Source: Zeus faber
Lineage: Eukaryota > Chordata > Actinopteri > Zeiformes > Zeidae
Assembly: GCA_960531495.1 (NCBI GenBank)
Contig: OY482865.1
Span: forward strand, 14,077,287-14,141,286
DNA length: 64,000 bases
Reading direction: 5' to 3'
Shown here: positions 49,655 to 61,867 of the stretch, piece after piece
How positions within the stretch are numbered: position 1 is the stretch's first letter
How the letters are laid out: each line of letters begins with the position of its first letter
Translations under genes and position numbers: made by a program
Notes under the pieces: model-generated
The model's input: the letters and a program-made list of their open reading frames with translations, nothing else
Databases searched by the model: none
What the model was told of the DNA's origin: nothing

Positions 49655-50580
49655 CATGAGAATTAGCATTAGCATTAGCAATAGTGGTAGTAACAGTCAA
49701 CAAAATATAAAGTCACAATGCCATTGGCAATAGCCTTAGTTGTAGCAATAGCTGTAGCGGTAGTAAGTGTAATAGTTACAGTAGTAGAAGTATTCATAGC
49801 AGTACTAACAGTAGTACTAGTAGAATAGTGTGGGAACATCCCCACATAGGGCTGAGGGAATATAGGGCTATGAGAATATAAGGCTGAGGGAACATAGGGC
49901 TGAGGGAATATAGAGCAGAGGGGAATAGGGCTGGGGGAATATAAGGCTGAGGGAACACAAGGCTGAGGGGATATAGGGCTGAGGAGACATAAGTCTGACG
50001 GAACACAAGGCCGAGGGAATACAAGGCTGAGGGGTCACAAGGCTGAGGGGATATAGGGCTGAGGGGAATATAGAGCTGAGGGAAAATAAGGCTGAGGGAA
50101 TATAGGGCTGAGGAGACATAGGGCTGAGGGGACATAGGACTGAGTGAATACAGGGCTGACGGGACACAAGGCTGAGGGGATATAGGTCCAAGGGAACATA
50201 GAGCTGAGGGAATACAGGGATGAGGGAATAAAGGGCTGAGGAGACATAGGGCTGAGGGAATATACAGCTGAGGGAAAATAGGGCTGAGGGAATAAAGGGT
50301 TAAGGGAAAATAAGGCTGAAGGAACACAGGGCTGAGGGAATATAGGACTGAGTGGATACAGGGCTGAGGGGATATAGGGCTGAGGGGACACAAGGCTAAG
50401 GGGATAAGGGGCCGAGGGAACATAGAGCTGAGGGAATATAGGGCTGAGGGGATATAGGGCTGAGAGGATATAGGGCTAAAAGAAAATAGGGCTGAGGGGA
50501 CATAGGGTTGAGGGAATATAGGGCTGAGGAAAAAGAGGGTTAAGGGAATATAGGATTAAAGAAACATAGGGTTGGGGAGC
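49655..50580. repeat. Minisatellite, unit about 15-18 bp
   Basis: From about 49845 to 50575, imperfect tandem copies of TATAGGGCTGAGGGAA vary between about 14 and 18 bp (GGGCTGAGGGAATATA, GGGCTGAGGGGATATA, GGGCTGAGGAGACATA). A degenerate TAG/GTA triplet region (49660-49825) leads into it. The long minus-strand frame 49794-50423 (SPQPYIPSALYS repeats) is a by-product of the array. Confidence 0.9.
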
Positions 50581-50964
50581 TTGGAGTCAAAGGGAAAACA
50601 AGGTTGGTTTCTTGGAGCATTTTCTGACATTCAATAGCAAATCATTCTGCCTAAAATGTAACTATAACTAGGTTGACTGGATTTATAGACTTACAAGAAT
50701 AAAACTTTGAATTAATTGTAAATTAAGGTGTTACCTGAGGTCAGCACTCATTATCATTCTGTTTCGAGCACGTCGGTATACGAGGTCATTTCCAAAGTTA
50801 CGTTAACTTAAAATCACCCCGACACCAAATTACCTATGTTATATTTATCGCTCCGAGTGACTGGCCAGGATATATTTCCTTTTTAATTGAAGCCATTTAG
50901 CTGGGGTAGTCAGGTAATTGGGGGATTTTCTGCTTGGAGAAACTATGTCTACGTGTGAGTGTTT

Positions 50965-50980
50965 AAATATGTATGTGTGT

Positions 50981-51061
<81 letters not shown>
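50965..51061. repeat. (GT)n microsatellite
   Basis: About 46 GT units with one TCT interruption. Confidence 0.95.
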
Positions 51062-52631
<1,570 letters not shown>

Positions 52632-52726
52632 CACACACACACACACACACAGGCACGCACGCGCACAACCACGCACGCACAAACACACACACACACACAC
52701 TCACACACACACACACACACACACAC
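52632..52726. repeat. Interrupted (CA)n microsatellite
   Basis: CA with GCACGCAC interruptions. Confidence 0.9.
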
Positions 52727-52963
52727 CACAGTACATACACAACACATACACTGTATACCATCATCCTGTGATATTATTAAGCAGTGAGCTTAAAAGTACG
52801 TGAATGCTAGCGTCTGTTCCAGCAGCCAGTCACACCAACACCAGCAATAAATTCAACATTTGATGCACGTTCATAACGCCTCGGACACAATTTGACGTGC
52901 CTTGTTTCCGTCGGACGTCATTCAATTCAATCAAAGAGCTCCATCAACCAAACGCCTCCTTGT

Positions 52964-53050
52964 GGCCCCCTGGTGGCCCCCTGGTGGCCCCCTGGTGGCC
53001 CCCTGGCGGCCGTCCTGGTGGTGCGCTGGCGGCCCCCTGGTGGCCCCCCT
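52964..53050. repeat. 11-bp minisatellite matching the CTCF core
   Basis: Tandem GGCCCCCTGGT units. Exact GGCCCCCTGGTGG starts at 52964, 52975, 52986 and 53031. A one-base variant starts at 52997, and two more divergent units lie at about 53008-53030. The reverse complement CCACCAGGGGGCC fits the CTCF core CCASYAGRKGGC. Confidence 0.9.
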
Positions 53051-53567
53051 GAACTATGTGTTGACGACGGACTGCCACAATGTAATTTCCAACAGGAAGT
53101 GGCTGTTGGCATGGCATTTTACTGTATGTACAAGAAATTTGTCATGGTGATTACCAGTGCGAATCTACTGACGATGAGCATTTAAAAAAGCATGACACTC
53201 TGAGAAAAAAATAGAAATAAAATAAGATAATATGAAATAAAACACAAAAGAAAGAAAAGTAGAACTTGTATTAAATAAAGTCAAGATACATAAATAGCCA
53301 AAGAATACAAAACAGAAATAGTCAAATATATGAAAATATACAGAAATATACAATTGTACAGCAGAGTATGTTGTTTAAATGATTTGATGAAATGAAAATT
53401 AATTTTCACACTAAATCTTAATGTTTTCCCTTCATTTTTGGTCACTATAAACAACCAAACAGCAAACACAACACGACCAGACGACCAGTCAATTTTGTTT
53501 TTCAATGCCTGCCAAAATTGAGCGTCGAAACCTTTCCAAAAGATTTTGGATACAATACGAATATTTG

Positions 53568-53569
<2 letters not shown>

Positions 53570-53628
<59 letters not shown>

Positions 53629-53638
53629 TGCACACACA
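53570..53638. repeat. (CA)n microsatellite
   Basis: CA tract with single AAACA and GCATG interruptions. Confidence 0.95.
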
Positions 53639-53639
53639 C

Positions 53640-54177
53640 TGAGACTCTTTTTCCTTTCTTTCTGCTTGGCTGCGTGGTCCATCCGTGGGTCGTGCCAGGC
53701 AGGAGTGTAATTTCCCGGTCACAAATCACAAATGGGGAGATGATTTGCATGGCGGCGTGGTAATGTTAACTCTGTCATGATAAAACCACCTGTCGGAGTT
53801 GTCAGGGTGCCCAAATGAGGAGCCAAAAAAAGGAATAAATGGCTTTCATTATCGTCCTCCGCCGGGCAGGAGGGGGTTGTTGTCGCCGCAGCCAGGGCTC
53901 GGACATCATGGTTGGCACTGCATGTTATCAGGGCAGAGATAGAGCGAGAGAGAGAGGAAGAGGAAAGGCAGGGATGAGCAGGCCCGCAGGGAAGAGAGGT
54001 GGAAAGGGGGGAGAGGGGCGAGAGGAAGGATGGAAGATAAGGGAAGGAGAGAGGGGGTGGAGGGGGTTATAAATAACCAACGTTGCATAACTGTCGCTGC
54101 CTCTCGCCGCCTGCCTCCCCCTGCTCGGGGCTTTGATATCCCTCCAAAACACTCGGAGGGGAAGAGGGTGGAAAAGA

Positions 54178-54217
<40 letters not shown>

Positions 54218-54551
54218 AAGCGGGATCTCAAGAGGAAGCAAAGGAAGGAAGATCTGGAGTAAAAAAAACGACTGCGAAAAAAAAAAGCACGAGGGGAGGA
54301 GGGACGCAAGCGTCAGCAGATGGGAGTCGATCAGTGTTCTGCTGCGTCAGTTTGCTAATGAATGCACGGAGTGTCGACGCATTCAGCACACGTTTCACTG
54401 GCAGCATCATGCAGCACGGGGAGAGCGGTCCAACGTTCCGAGTACAAATAATTATGATATATCACCAATGAATATTCCTGAATCTGTCAAACTTCAATGT
54501 GATTATCAGGGTTAAAAAAAATAGGATGATGTTTTCAATAAGTAGTTTTAT

Positions 54552-54554
<3 letters not shown>
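53640..54554 (+). other. iqsec3: iqsec3 intron with GA-rich DNA
   Basis: Purine-rich region 53935-54060 and a (GA)n tract at 54180-54214. No exon was recognised. Confidence 0.55.
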
Positions 54555-54595
<41 letters not shown>

Positions 54596-54596
54596 T
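54555..54596. repeat. (ATT)n microsatellite
   Basis: About 14 ATT units. Confidence 0.95.
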
Positions 54597-54696
54597 GTAA
54601 GGTATCTGCTATTGATATTGCTTGGGGAAAGGATTCTCAGGATTTTGAAATCTCAAACTATTTGAGACGGCAGAAGCTGTCTTGTTTTAACCTTGA

Positions 54697-54959
54697 ATCT
54701 CGTGGTTGAAGTTTCATCCAAATCACTCCACATACAGAGCAGACATTAGTGAAAAACCAACCAAATTGGACCAATATCACAGACGCAGTCCAATGCATTT
54801 ATTGCCAAAATATGTCCAACCTGGTTAAAATGGATGTGGAACACAACAACATTTGCTATGAACACGGCTAAGATGTCGCATAAACTGGTATATCACAAGG
54901 ATCTCGTGGTTGAAGTTTCATCCAAATCGATCCACAAATGGGGCAGATATTAGTGAAAA
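54697..54959 (+). repeat. Pair of 59-bp direct repeats, 204 bp apart
   Basis: 54697-54755 and 54901-54959 both begin ATCTCGTGGTTGAAGTTTCA, then TCCAAATC, and end ATTAGTGAAAA. They are about 88 percent identical by eye. They are probably parts of an unidentified mobile or tandem repeat. Confidence 0.75.
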
Positions 54960-55964
54960 GCTGAACAACTTTGACCCCAAATATTCAGCAGGTCCTGCTT
55001 GACTTACACGCCACAATTCGGAAAAAAATGAACGTGATGAGGTTTTCAGTGAGACACTCTATGATGTCATCATACTATTTACTATAAATGTGCATATTCT
55101 GGTTCAGAATGTCAATTAGCAGTGTGTCCAGTGTGCTGTGTAGACTCCGTCGCTCTGCAGTGGTTCGACATTACAAACTATGCGTTTACGAGTATATTTA
55201 TGTACCTTGTTACCTGTTAGATGTCAGCAGATCTGTTTGATTTTTATTTGACCTCCTTGGTCCCCATTACTTTGCCAGGTTCATGAAAAATACGAAAAAA
55301 AAGTAATCCACAAAAACTCGTGACCACGTCGAGTCGAATCCACTCCAATGTATGACTGAGTGATGCGTTCAAGATCCAGCGAGGCATCGGAAAAATAAAA
55401 GCAGTGATATGGATGTTACTCACAAAATACGGCAACGTTTTTTGTATTTCATGGAAACATAACTTATTGAAAATGTGATCCAAATAAAAAAGTCACCTCT
55501 AAAATCACGTAAGTTTGACTACCTTCGTAAAACCTCCGTATATAGGTCACTTCAAAAATGTGAAGTGAACATGTGATGAACAGCCAATCGTACGGAGCAG
55601 AGAAACAACCATGTGACACAAACAGCCAATCGTAGAGCAGGAGCATCGGCCTTTCCTCCGCTCAGCAGCACACAGCGGGGATGAGGCCCCCCGCAGCTGA
55701 CGCGGCAGTTCTTCCAAAAACGCCAATTAGAGCTGGAACTGCAACTCCTCCCAAGCCGAGCCCGACGCGGCCCTCATCCCCACAACAGGAAAGCAATTAA
55801 AGAGAGAATCCGTGGTAGGAGAGAGTCCCTCGGTCCACTCCCAACGTCCCCACATATAATCACAGGACGCAGATTTGTGAACCTCGTAACTTCCAAAACC
55901 TGTAATATGTACCTTACATGACTAAACTGGACCCCGTGTATTGCTGCCTGCAGCTTTATTTTAT
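54960..55964 (+). other. iqsec3: iqsec3 intron
   Basis: No exon was recognised. A short repeated phrase (CAGCCAATCGTA) occurs at about 55581 and 55622. Confidence 0.5.
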
Positions 55965-55971
55965 TATTAAA

Positions 55972-56057
<86 letters not shown>

Positions 56058-56060
56058 ATT
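55965..56060. repeat. (ATT)n microsatellite
   Basis: ATT tract with few interruptions, leading into T-rich sequence to about 56200. Confidence 0.95.
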
Positions 56061-56395
56061 TCTTTTTTTATTCCATTCATTTATTTTATCTTATTGTATT
56101 GATTTATTTATTTATTTAATGGTGTTTATTGTTATTTGTTATTGTTTTTATTCATTTATTTTTTCGCTAATTATTTTATTTTCTCATTCTCCATTAATTC
56201 TTCCGGACTTCCAATGTGTTCTTATCTTTGCATGTCATTTTTGGCTGTGCAACTGATTTCTCCACCAAAGAGAAGTGACTTTTCACCGAAAAATAACTGA
56301 ATAAGAATTTGTGACGTTTACACACGATTTGGGGCTCTCAAAGGTCAAATATAGTTCCAATTAGTCTGAAGACAAACTTATTTTGTGTTTCTTGC

Positions 56396-56464
<69 letters not shown>

Positions 56465-56624
56465 CTCCATCGCTACACCCACAAAGATGTCGATTTAATC
56501 ATTTGGCTCAGTGGGCCCCGTGGCTCAGGGGACCGCGACCCCCACCTGGATTTGGTAACTGTTTAATGAAATAAATTGAGTTTATATTCCAGATGAGCAG
56601 CCACAGGGAACACACACATACATA

Positions 56625-56682
<58 letters not shown>
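56396..56682. repeat. (GT)n and (CA)n tracts facing each other
   Basis: GT at 56396-56462 and CA at 56611-56682 (with the short CA patch starting about 56610). The tracts are complementary in the transcript. Confidence 0.9.
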
Positions 56683-56684
<2 letters not shown>

Positions 56685-56749
56685 GCACGTATCTATAGAT
56701 AACTCAGAACGTATGTTAACACAGTATGTCAACAATGCACTTGTAATGT

Positions 56750-56995
56750 GATGTAATAATATAGTAATAGGATGTAATAGTATAGTAATAGGGATGTAAT
56801 AATATGGTAATAGGGATGTTATAGTATAGTAGTAGGGATATAGTAATATGGTAATAGGATGTAATAGTATATTAATAGGGATGTAATAATCTGGTTATAG
56901 GGATCCAATAGTATAGTAAGCAATAGTATAGTCAAAGGAATGCAATAGCGTAGTATTAGGGATGTGGTAGTATAGTAATAGGGTATCGTGAAAGG
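56750..56995. repeat. Minisatellite/cryptic repeat TAATAGGGATGTAATAGTA
   Basis: Imperfect units of TAATA(G)GGATGTAATA and TAGTATAG, about 20-27 bp, recur roughly ten times. Confidence 0.85.
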
Positions 56996-57968
56996 GTTAT
57001 ATATTACAATGTTGGCGCGTTTATTGTACATAGCAGCATTCTCACTTTTCTTTGGATGCTCTCAACTGGCAGCATCAGCTACGAAGATGCAACGATAACA
57101 TACACCTTCTTTATGTGTACGTCCCTTCTCCACCTCTCATATAAGACTCTGTCCCCTCTGCTTACTCATAAAGATAGCAATACAATGATTAAGCTATCAA
57201 TGATTAAGTTATTTATTTAAAGGCCCAGAAATACAGTGGAATTAATGCCAACAAGAAATAATAGGTTTTCATAACACCATTCCATATGACACATTTAATC
57301 CATACACCTTAATGTCAGTAACTCGGAGGGATTGAGAGATACAATAATGATATTGTGATATGAGACAAGATAGGGTGAGGGATTTTGGTTATTGTAATAT
57401 CACAATATAGTTAAATGTCTGCGTTACAGTAAAGTGACGCAACTTTTCATACATTTCTCTTGTATATACATATCTTATCAAGAGCCTTCCCTAATATTTC
57501 GTTAAATTATCGATGTCGATGTATTTGGACAGAAATATTGTGATAATTAATTTTTTGGCAATGTCGTCATATAGCAATAATTATATATTAGCTTTTGGAT
57601 TTAAATGACAGCGGTGTGTGCCCAGGACAGTGGAAGGCAAAGACGATGCTGTGAAAAACAAGATGCGTCTTTCGTTTTGAAGGATGCCCTCGGAGCACAG
57701 GGGCAAGAAAACTTTAACCTCTCCTTTTGTCCTCCCTTCCGCTCTTATTTACTTTCTTCTACTCCTCCTCTCTCACCCATTTATCTATATCTGTTCTGCA
57801 TTGCCACCTTCCTCCTCCCTCTTCCCCCCCTGTTTCCCTTAAATGTCACCCCTGGCTCCGCTCGCCGATTCTTTTCAATTTGTCCATTCAAACAATCTGT
57901 TGTGTCCCCTTTAACCCACTCCTTCTCACCTCCGCTCCCTCCCTCCATCGCTCCCTACCTTTCCACAG
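56996..57968 (+). other. iqsec3: iqsec3 intron, 3' end
   Basis: No other exon was recognised. A C/T-rich region at about 57720-57968 precedes the acceptor. Confidence 0.6.
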
Positions 57969-58135
57969 CCAGCGCTACTGCATGTGCAACCCGGACGTGG
58001 TGCAGCAGTTCCACAACCCGGACACCATCTTCATCCTGGCCTTCGCCATCATCCTCCTCAACACGGACATGTACAGTCCCAACATCAAGCCCGACCGCAA
58101 GATGATGCTGGAGGACTTCATCCGCAACCTCCGGG
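57969..58135 (+). CDS. iqsec3: iqsec3 exon: Sec7 hydrophobic-groove segment
   Basis: A 167-nt exon with acceptor CCTTTCCACAG|C and donor CCGGG|GTGAGT. It encodes [20 protein letters not shown], then [20 protein letters not shown], then [16 protein letters not shown]. The [11 protein letters not shown] segment is the second signature motif of Sec7 domains and lines the groove that binds ARF switch regions. The split codons on both sides (AG|C Ser, G|GT Gly) join perfectly to the neighbouring exons. A (TTA)n/(TAA)n microsatellite begins only about 24 nt after the exon, and a large palindrome follows it. Confidence 0.96.
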
Positions 58136-58157
58136 GTGAGTGGCAGAAATATGAATC

Positions 58158-58158
<1 letters not shown>

Positions 58159-58239
<81 letters not shown>

Positions 58240-58250
58240 TGTTATTGTTA

Positions 58251-58294
<44 letters not shown>

Positions 58295-58322
58295 AATAAT
58301 AATAATAATAATAACAATAATA
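58159..58322. repeat. (ATT)n/(AAT)n alternating microsatellite
   Basis: (TTA)n, then (TAA)n, TTGTTA units, (TTA)n and (TAA)n again. Consecutive tracts are mutually complementary, and the repeat starts 24 nt after the Sec7 exon donor. Confidence 0.95.
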
Positions 58323-58324
58323 AC

Positions 58325-59146
58325 ACTGTGAGAAATAACGAGGCACTTTGAATTAAAATAGTGATTTTTCTACCACATCATTGTTAACTTTTAGCAAACT
58401 TGCTATATCACATTTCAAAAACCTCTGCAAGTTCATAATTTTAAGTAGAATGTTGAAGTTTTTTCCACTTTTGGCCATTCAGTCTCAAGAGTTTTCTTAA
58501 TTTTTATATTTAATTGTATTTATGTTGTTATTTTTTTCTTAACCAATGAGTGGTGCCTGCATTTGGCTGCAGACAGGTTATTTTATTTCACAAGGTTTTT
58601 TAAGGTGCTGCGAAAATGTTATTTTATAGAACTATTTTATTTCCAAAATTCAAGCCACCAACCAAATTGGTTTTGCCATAAATGTACTAGTTTGAGATGA
58701 ACAATTGTACTAAAAGCAATGGCATTGGACACTATATGTACGGATATGTGTGTTGTATACACACATATGATGATGATATATATGATTTAACTCAATTATT
58801 TCAGTTGGTGGCTTGAATTTTGGAAATAAAATAGTTTTATAAAATAACATTTTCGGAGCACGAACCTTATGAAATAAAATAACCTGCCTGCAGCCCGTCT
58901 GCAGCCACATGCAGGCACCATTCATTGGTTAAGAAAAAAATAACAGCATAAATGAAATTTAATATAAAAATTAAGAAAACTCTTGAGACTGAATGGCCAG
59001 AAGTGGAAAAAACTTCAACATTCTACTTAAAATTATGAACTTGCAGAAGTTTTTGAAATGTGATATAGCAAGTTTGCTAAAAGTTAACAATGATGTGTTA
59101 GAAAAATCACTTCTTTAATTCAAAGTGCCTCGTTATTTCTCACAGT
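58325..59146. mobile_element. Fold-back element: 0.34-kb inverted repeats around a 141-bp spacer
   Basis: The left arm 58325-58662 is the reverse complement of the right arm 58804-59146, about 94 percent identical by eye with one indel near 58570/58890. The outer ends read ACTGTGAGAAATAACGAGGC on both sides. The spacer 58663-58803 has no coding content. This could be a fold-back or MITE-type transposon, or a local inverted duplication. No clear target duplication was seen, partly because the left side abuts a microsatellite. Confidence 0.9.
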
Positions 59147-60364
59147 AATATTATACAACAGGGAACAGGTCCTAAATACCCAGGAATACTGCCAGTACTT
59201 CAGATTATCATTAGTGCTGCAGGGAGGTTAATGTCCATTATACCTGTCTCTGTGATTTATTTGGCTTACATGGCTTTGTGGGTCATGCAAGTTAAAAATA
59301 GATAAATAAAAGCGACCGATCTGTCTGGGGAAAAGAGGGATTAAGAAACCCTTGATCCTCTCCTCTGCTGGTGTAGAAGGAGCTTTGGCCGAGGCGCGTG
59401 GTCCCCAAATAATTCAGTGGCGCCCCACCCGCTTTACCCCAGTGAATGAAACGCTGTCGCAGGGGGTTCAATCTATATTCCGCCAACCCTCCTCTGATAA
59501 ACAAATAACCCTCCTCGCATTAAAAAAATAAACAAAAAACAACGACGTACCTAAGCAGAATAATTTCAGCCGGCCCACACGACGACGCAGCAGCTCCACC
59601 GTCGCAGAGCGCCACGTTCGTGCTTTCTTCTCCTGCTTTGGAGCGAAAGTGGAAAGGCGCCGCAGTGCTACTCTTTCCCTTTCAAGAATCAATCGAGCGA
59701 ATTCTCCGGGGTCGGTGCAAAACAACTCAGGTAGATTCATCTCTACCGCACCCCTTCCCCCCACCGACCCACGCGCCCCGCAATTAAATCAAGTTGCGAA
59801 AAAAATCAATTCAGGCATCTAACGCAAATAAGGCCGTGCCGTTCTCTCCCTCGGCCAAAAGATTTGGGTTGAACTTTCTCTCTCTTTCTCTCCCTCCGCC
59901 CCCCGTCCGTCTTTTTCTCGACCATCCTGTCTCCTGTTTCGACCGGATGCCCTTGCAAAGAAGCCACGCGCCCGCACGCCGCCACATGTGAACGCGCGGG
60001 ACATACTGTACATGTTTTTGGACCAAATACCGCGTGATAAAAACAACTTGTGAAACCCGTGTTAGTCCCACGCAGTGTCAAAAGACAAAACTAACCCTTG
60101 CCTCGTGTGCATCACGTGCGTTCAGGGTTCGGCTGAGGTCAACTGCCACAACAATGTCCTCGTCGCCTCGGAAAAAGCGTAAACCAGCACGCGATGATAA
60201 AAAGAAAAACGAAGGTTCAACCTTTGACTTTCACCTGAGAGCACTGAGAGGGATGGCGTGACCAAGCGGGGTGGATGAGAGGACAGGTGTCAGAGTGTCA
60301 AATATATGAAGGCATTAGCCTGACACGTTGCGGACATTTCCCTCTGGTCATCCTTTCCTCCGCT
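59147..60364 (+). other. iqsec3: iqsec3 intron
   Basis: No exon was recognised. CpG content rises from about 59560 onward. Confidence 0.5.
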
Positions 60365-60435
60365 CTCTCTCTCTCTCGCTCTCTCTCTCTCTTTCTCTCT
60401 CTCACACGCTCTCCCTCTCTCTCTCTCTCCCTCCC
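60365..60435. repeat. (CT)n microsatellite
   Basis: Interrupted CT tract next to the CpG-rich segment. Confidence 0.9.
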
Positions 60436-60469
60436 CCTCCGTTACTGCCTCTTGCTCCGCCGCGCTGAC

Positions 60470-60700
60470 ACCGTAATGCGGAGTGAAGCCTCGACGTGTC
60501 CCGGGGCGCCGCGCCGCCCGCGGACGTCAGTCGCGGCGGCTTCGTTTGCTCCGAAAGCGCGCCCGGGTCCATCGAAGATTTCGATGTGGCGCCCGGGTGT
60601 AGCGGTGCGTCACCACGGCAACCTTTCAGCCAAATGGCAAGCGGACCGGCGTCGCGCAAAAGGCCACGGACTCGGATTGTCCCATTTTCGCAAACGAGCG
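60470..60700. promoter_or_regulatory. Intragenic CpG-dense segment with X-box-like site
   Basis: CpG is far denser than in the surrounding intron (GGGGCGCCGCGCCGCCCGCG and similar). GTCACCACGGCAAC at 60609-60622 resembles an RFX X-box (11 of 14 positions of GTTGCCATGGCAAC). It may be an unmethylated intragenic island or alternative promoter. This is inferred only. Confidence 0.4.
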
Positions 60701-61344
60701 GGCCGACCCCAACCTTTCCCTCTCAATTTAACCCCCTCTCACATTGCCCCGCCTCACTGTTTACGCACCGGGATGGATGGAGGCTGACAGAAGGGAGGGA
60801 TGGCAGAGAGAAAGAGTGGCGTGGAGAAAATAATCGCGATTCAGGTTATACTGTCGCAGTGAGAAGACATTTCCTGATTACCCGTCGTCCTCCAGCCACC
60901 GATACGCGAGAGTTTTCCCACGCGGATCTGTGGGAGACTCAATTCTGATTGATCAGCAGCGGTAATCAGCGTGGTCAGTTTTTTTCTGAATAACGACCAC
61001 TGATCCGTCATAATGACTGTTGCCACCGGTTTCACGTCCCTCGCTTCACCAAGACGTGACGTCATTATATAAACTACGATGAAAGTCCTGAACAAATAAA
61101 TAGATATCCATGTCAAAATCCTCGACGTCCCATTCATTCCCACTCATTTCACAATGAACTTAAATGTCAGATTTTACATTGATAGCAGTAAATTGGTTAA
61201 TCACACGTATGGCAAAAATATATATATTTTTAGGGCGAAGCTCTTAAACAAGGCATTTCTGAGATTTCAAATTAATATTCTATATATGTATTCATTTATT
61301 TGGTCAACAGCCAAGTAATAACATTCGAAAGTGATAATGTGCAG

Positions 61345-61437
61345 CCAGCTGGTCATCTTCCCAAAATAACCCCCAACAGGGTGATCAGGTCTAGTATCAC
61401 GCTGATGGGGGTTATTTTTGTGATAATAACCAGCTGG
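61345..61437. repeat. Inverted repeat, 32-bp arms
   Basis: CCAGCTGGTCATCTTCCCAA, then AATAACCCCCA (61345-61375), pairs with TGGGGGTTATTTTTGTGATA, then ATAACCAGCTGG (61406-61437). There are a few mismatches and a 30-nt loop. A second small palindrome (ATGCCGTA...TACGGCAT) follows at about 61447-61472. Confidence 0.8.
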
Positions 61438-61516
61438 CCGTATATTATGCCGTACATAATTATACGGCATATAGTAGTGGTGCCTACTACTTAGAGCTTT
61501 CCAATGACCTCATGCA

Positions 61517-61517
<1 letters not shown>

Positions 61518-61613
<96 letters not shown>

Positions 61614-61626
61614 ACACACACACACA
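61518..61626. repeat. (CA)54 tract just upstream of a Sec7 exon
   Basis: A CA tract with one CATACA interruption, ending 34 nt before the exon at 61661. Confidence 0.95.
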
Positions 61627-61660
61627 GTACAGTCCTTGACGCTGTTCCCTGCTGCTCTAG

Positions 61661-61800
61661 GTGTGGACGACGGGGCCGACATCCCCAGGGACATGGTGGT
61701 GGGCATCTACGAGCGGATCCAGCAGAGGGAGCTGCGCTCCAACGAGGACCACGTCACCTATGTCTCCAAGGTGGAACAGTCCATCGTCGGCATGAAGACG
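61661..61800 (+). CDS. iqsec3: iqsec3 exon: end of the Sec7 domain
   Basis: A 140-nt exon with acceptor CCTGCTGCTCTAG|GTG and donor AAGACG|GTGAGA. It encodes [20 protein letters not shown], then [20 protein letters not shown], then SIVGMKT, the last helices of Sec7 and the linker to the PH domain. It ends in phase 0. The next coding segment expected from the family (the start of the PH domain) was not found before the window ends, so the gene continues to the right. The exon is tightly flanked by long CA tracts on both sides. Because 140 is not a multiple of three, skipping it would shift the frame. Confidence 0.96.
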
Positions 61801-61827
61801 GTGAGATGGGGCGACGACTGGCGCGCG

Positions 61828-61867
61828 CACACACACACACACATGTACACACAGGTACACACAGGTA

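Noticed and set aside
49794..50423. 209-codon minus-strand open frame with SPQPYIPSALYS repeats
   Set aside because: It is the translation of a degenerate minisatellite; there is no homology, splice or promoter evidence.
49845..50575. CRISPR-like array
   Set aside because: The units are imperfect, contiguous and without unique spacers, and the genome is a vertebrate's. It is a minisatellite.
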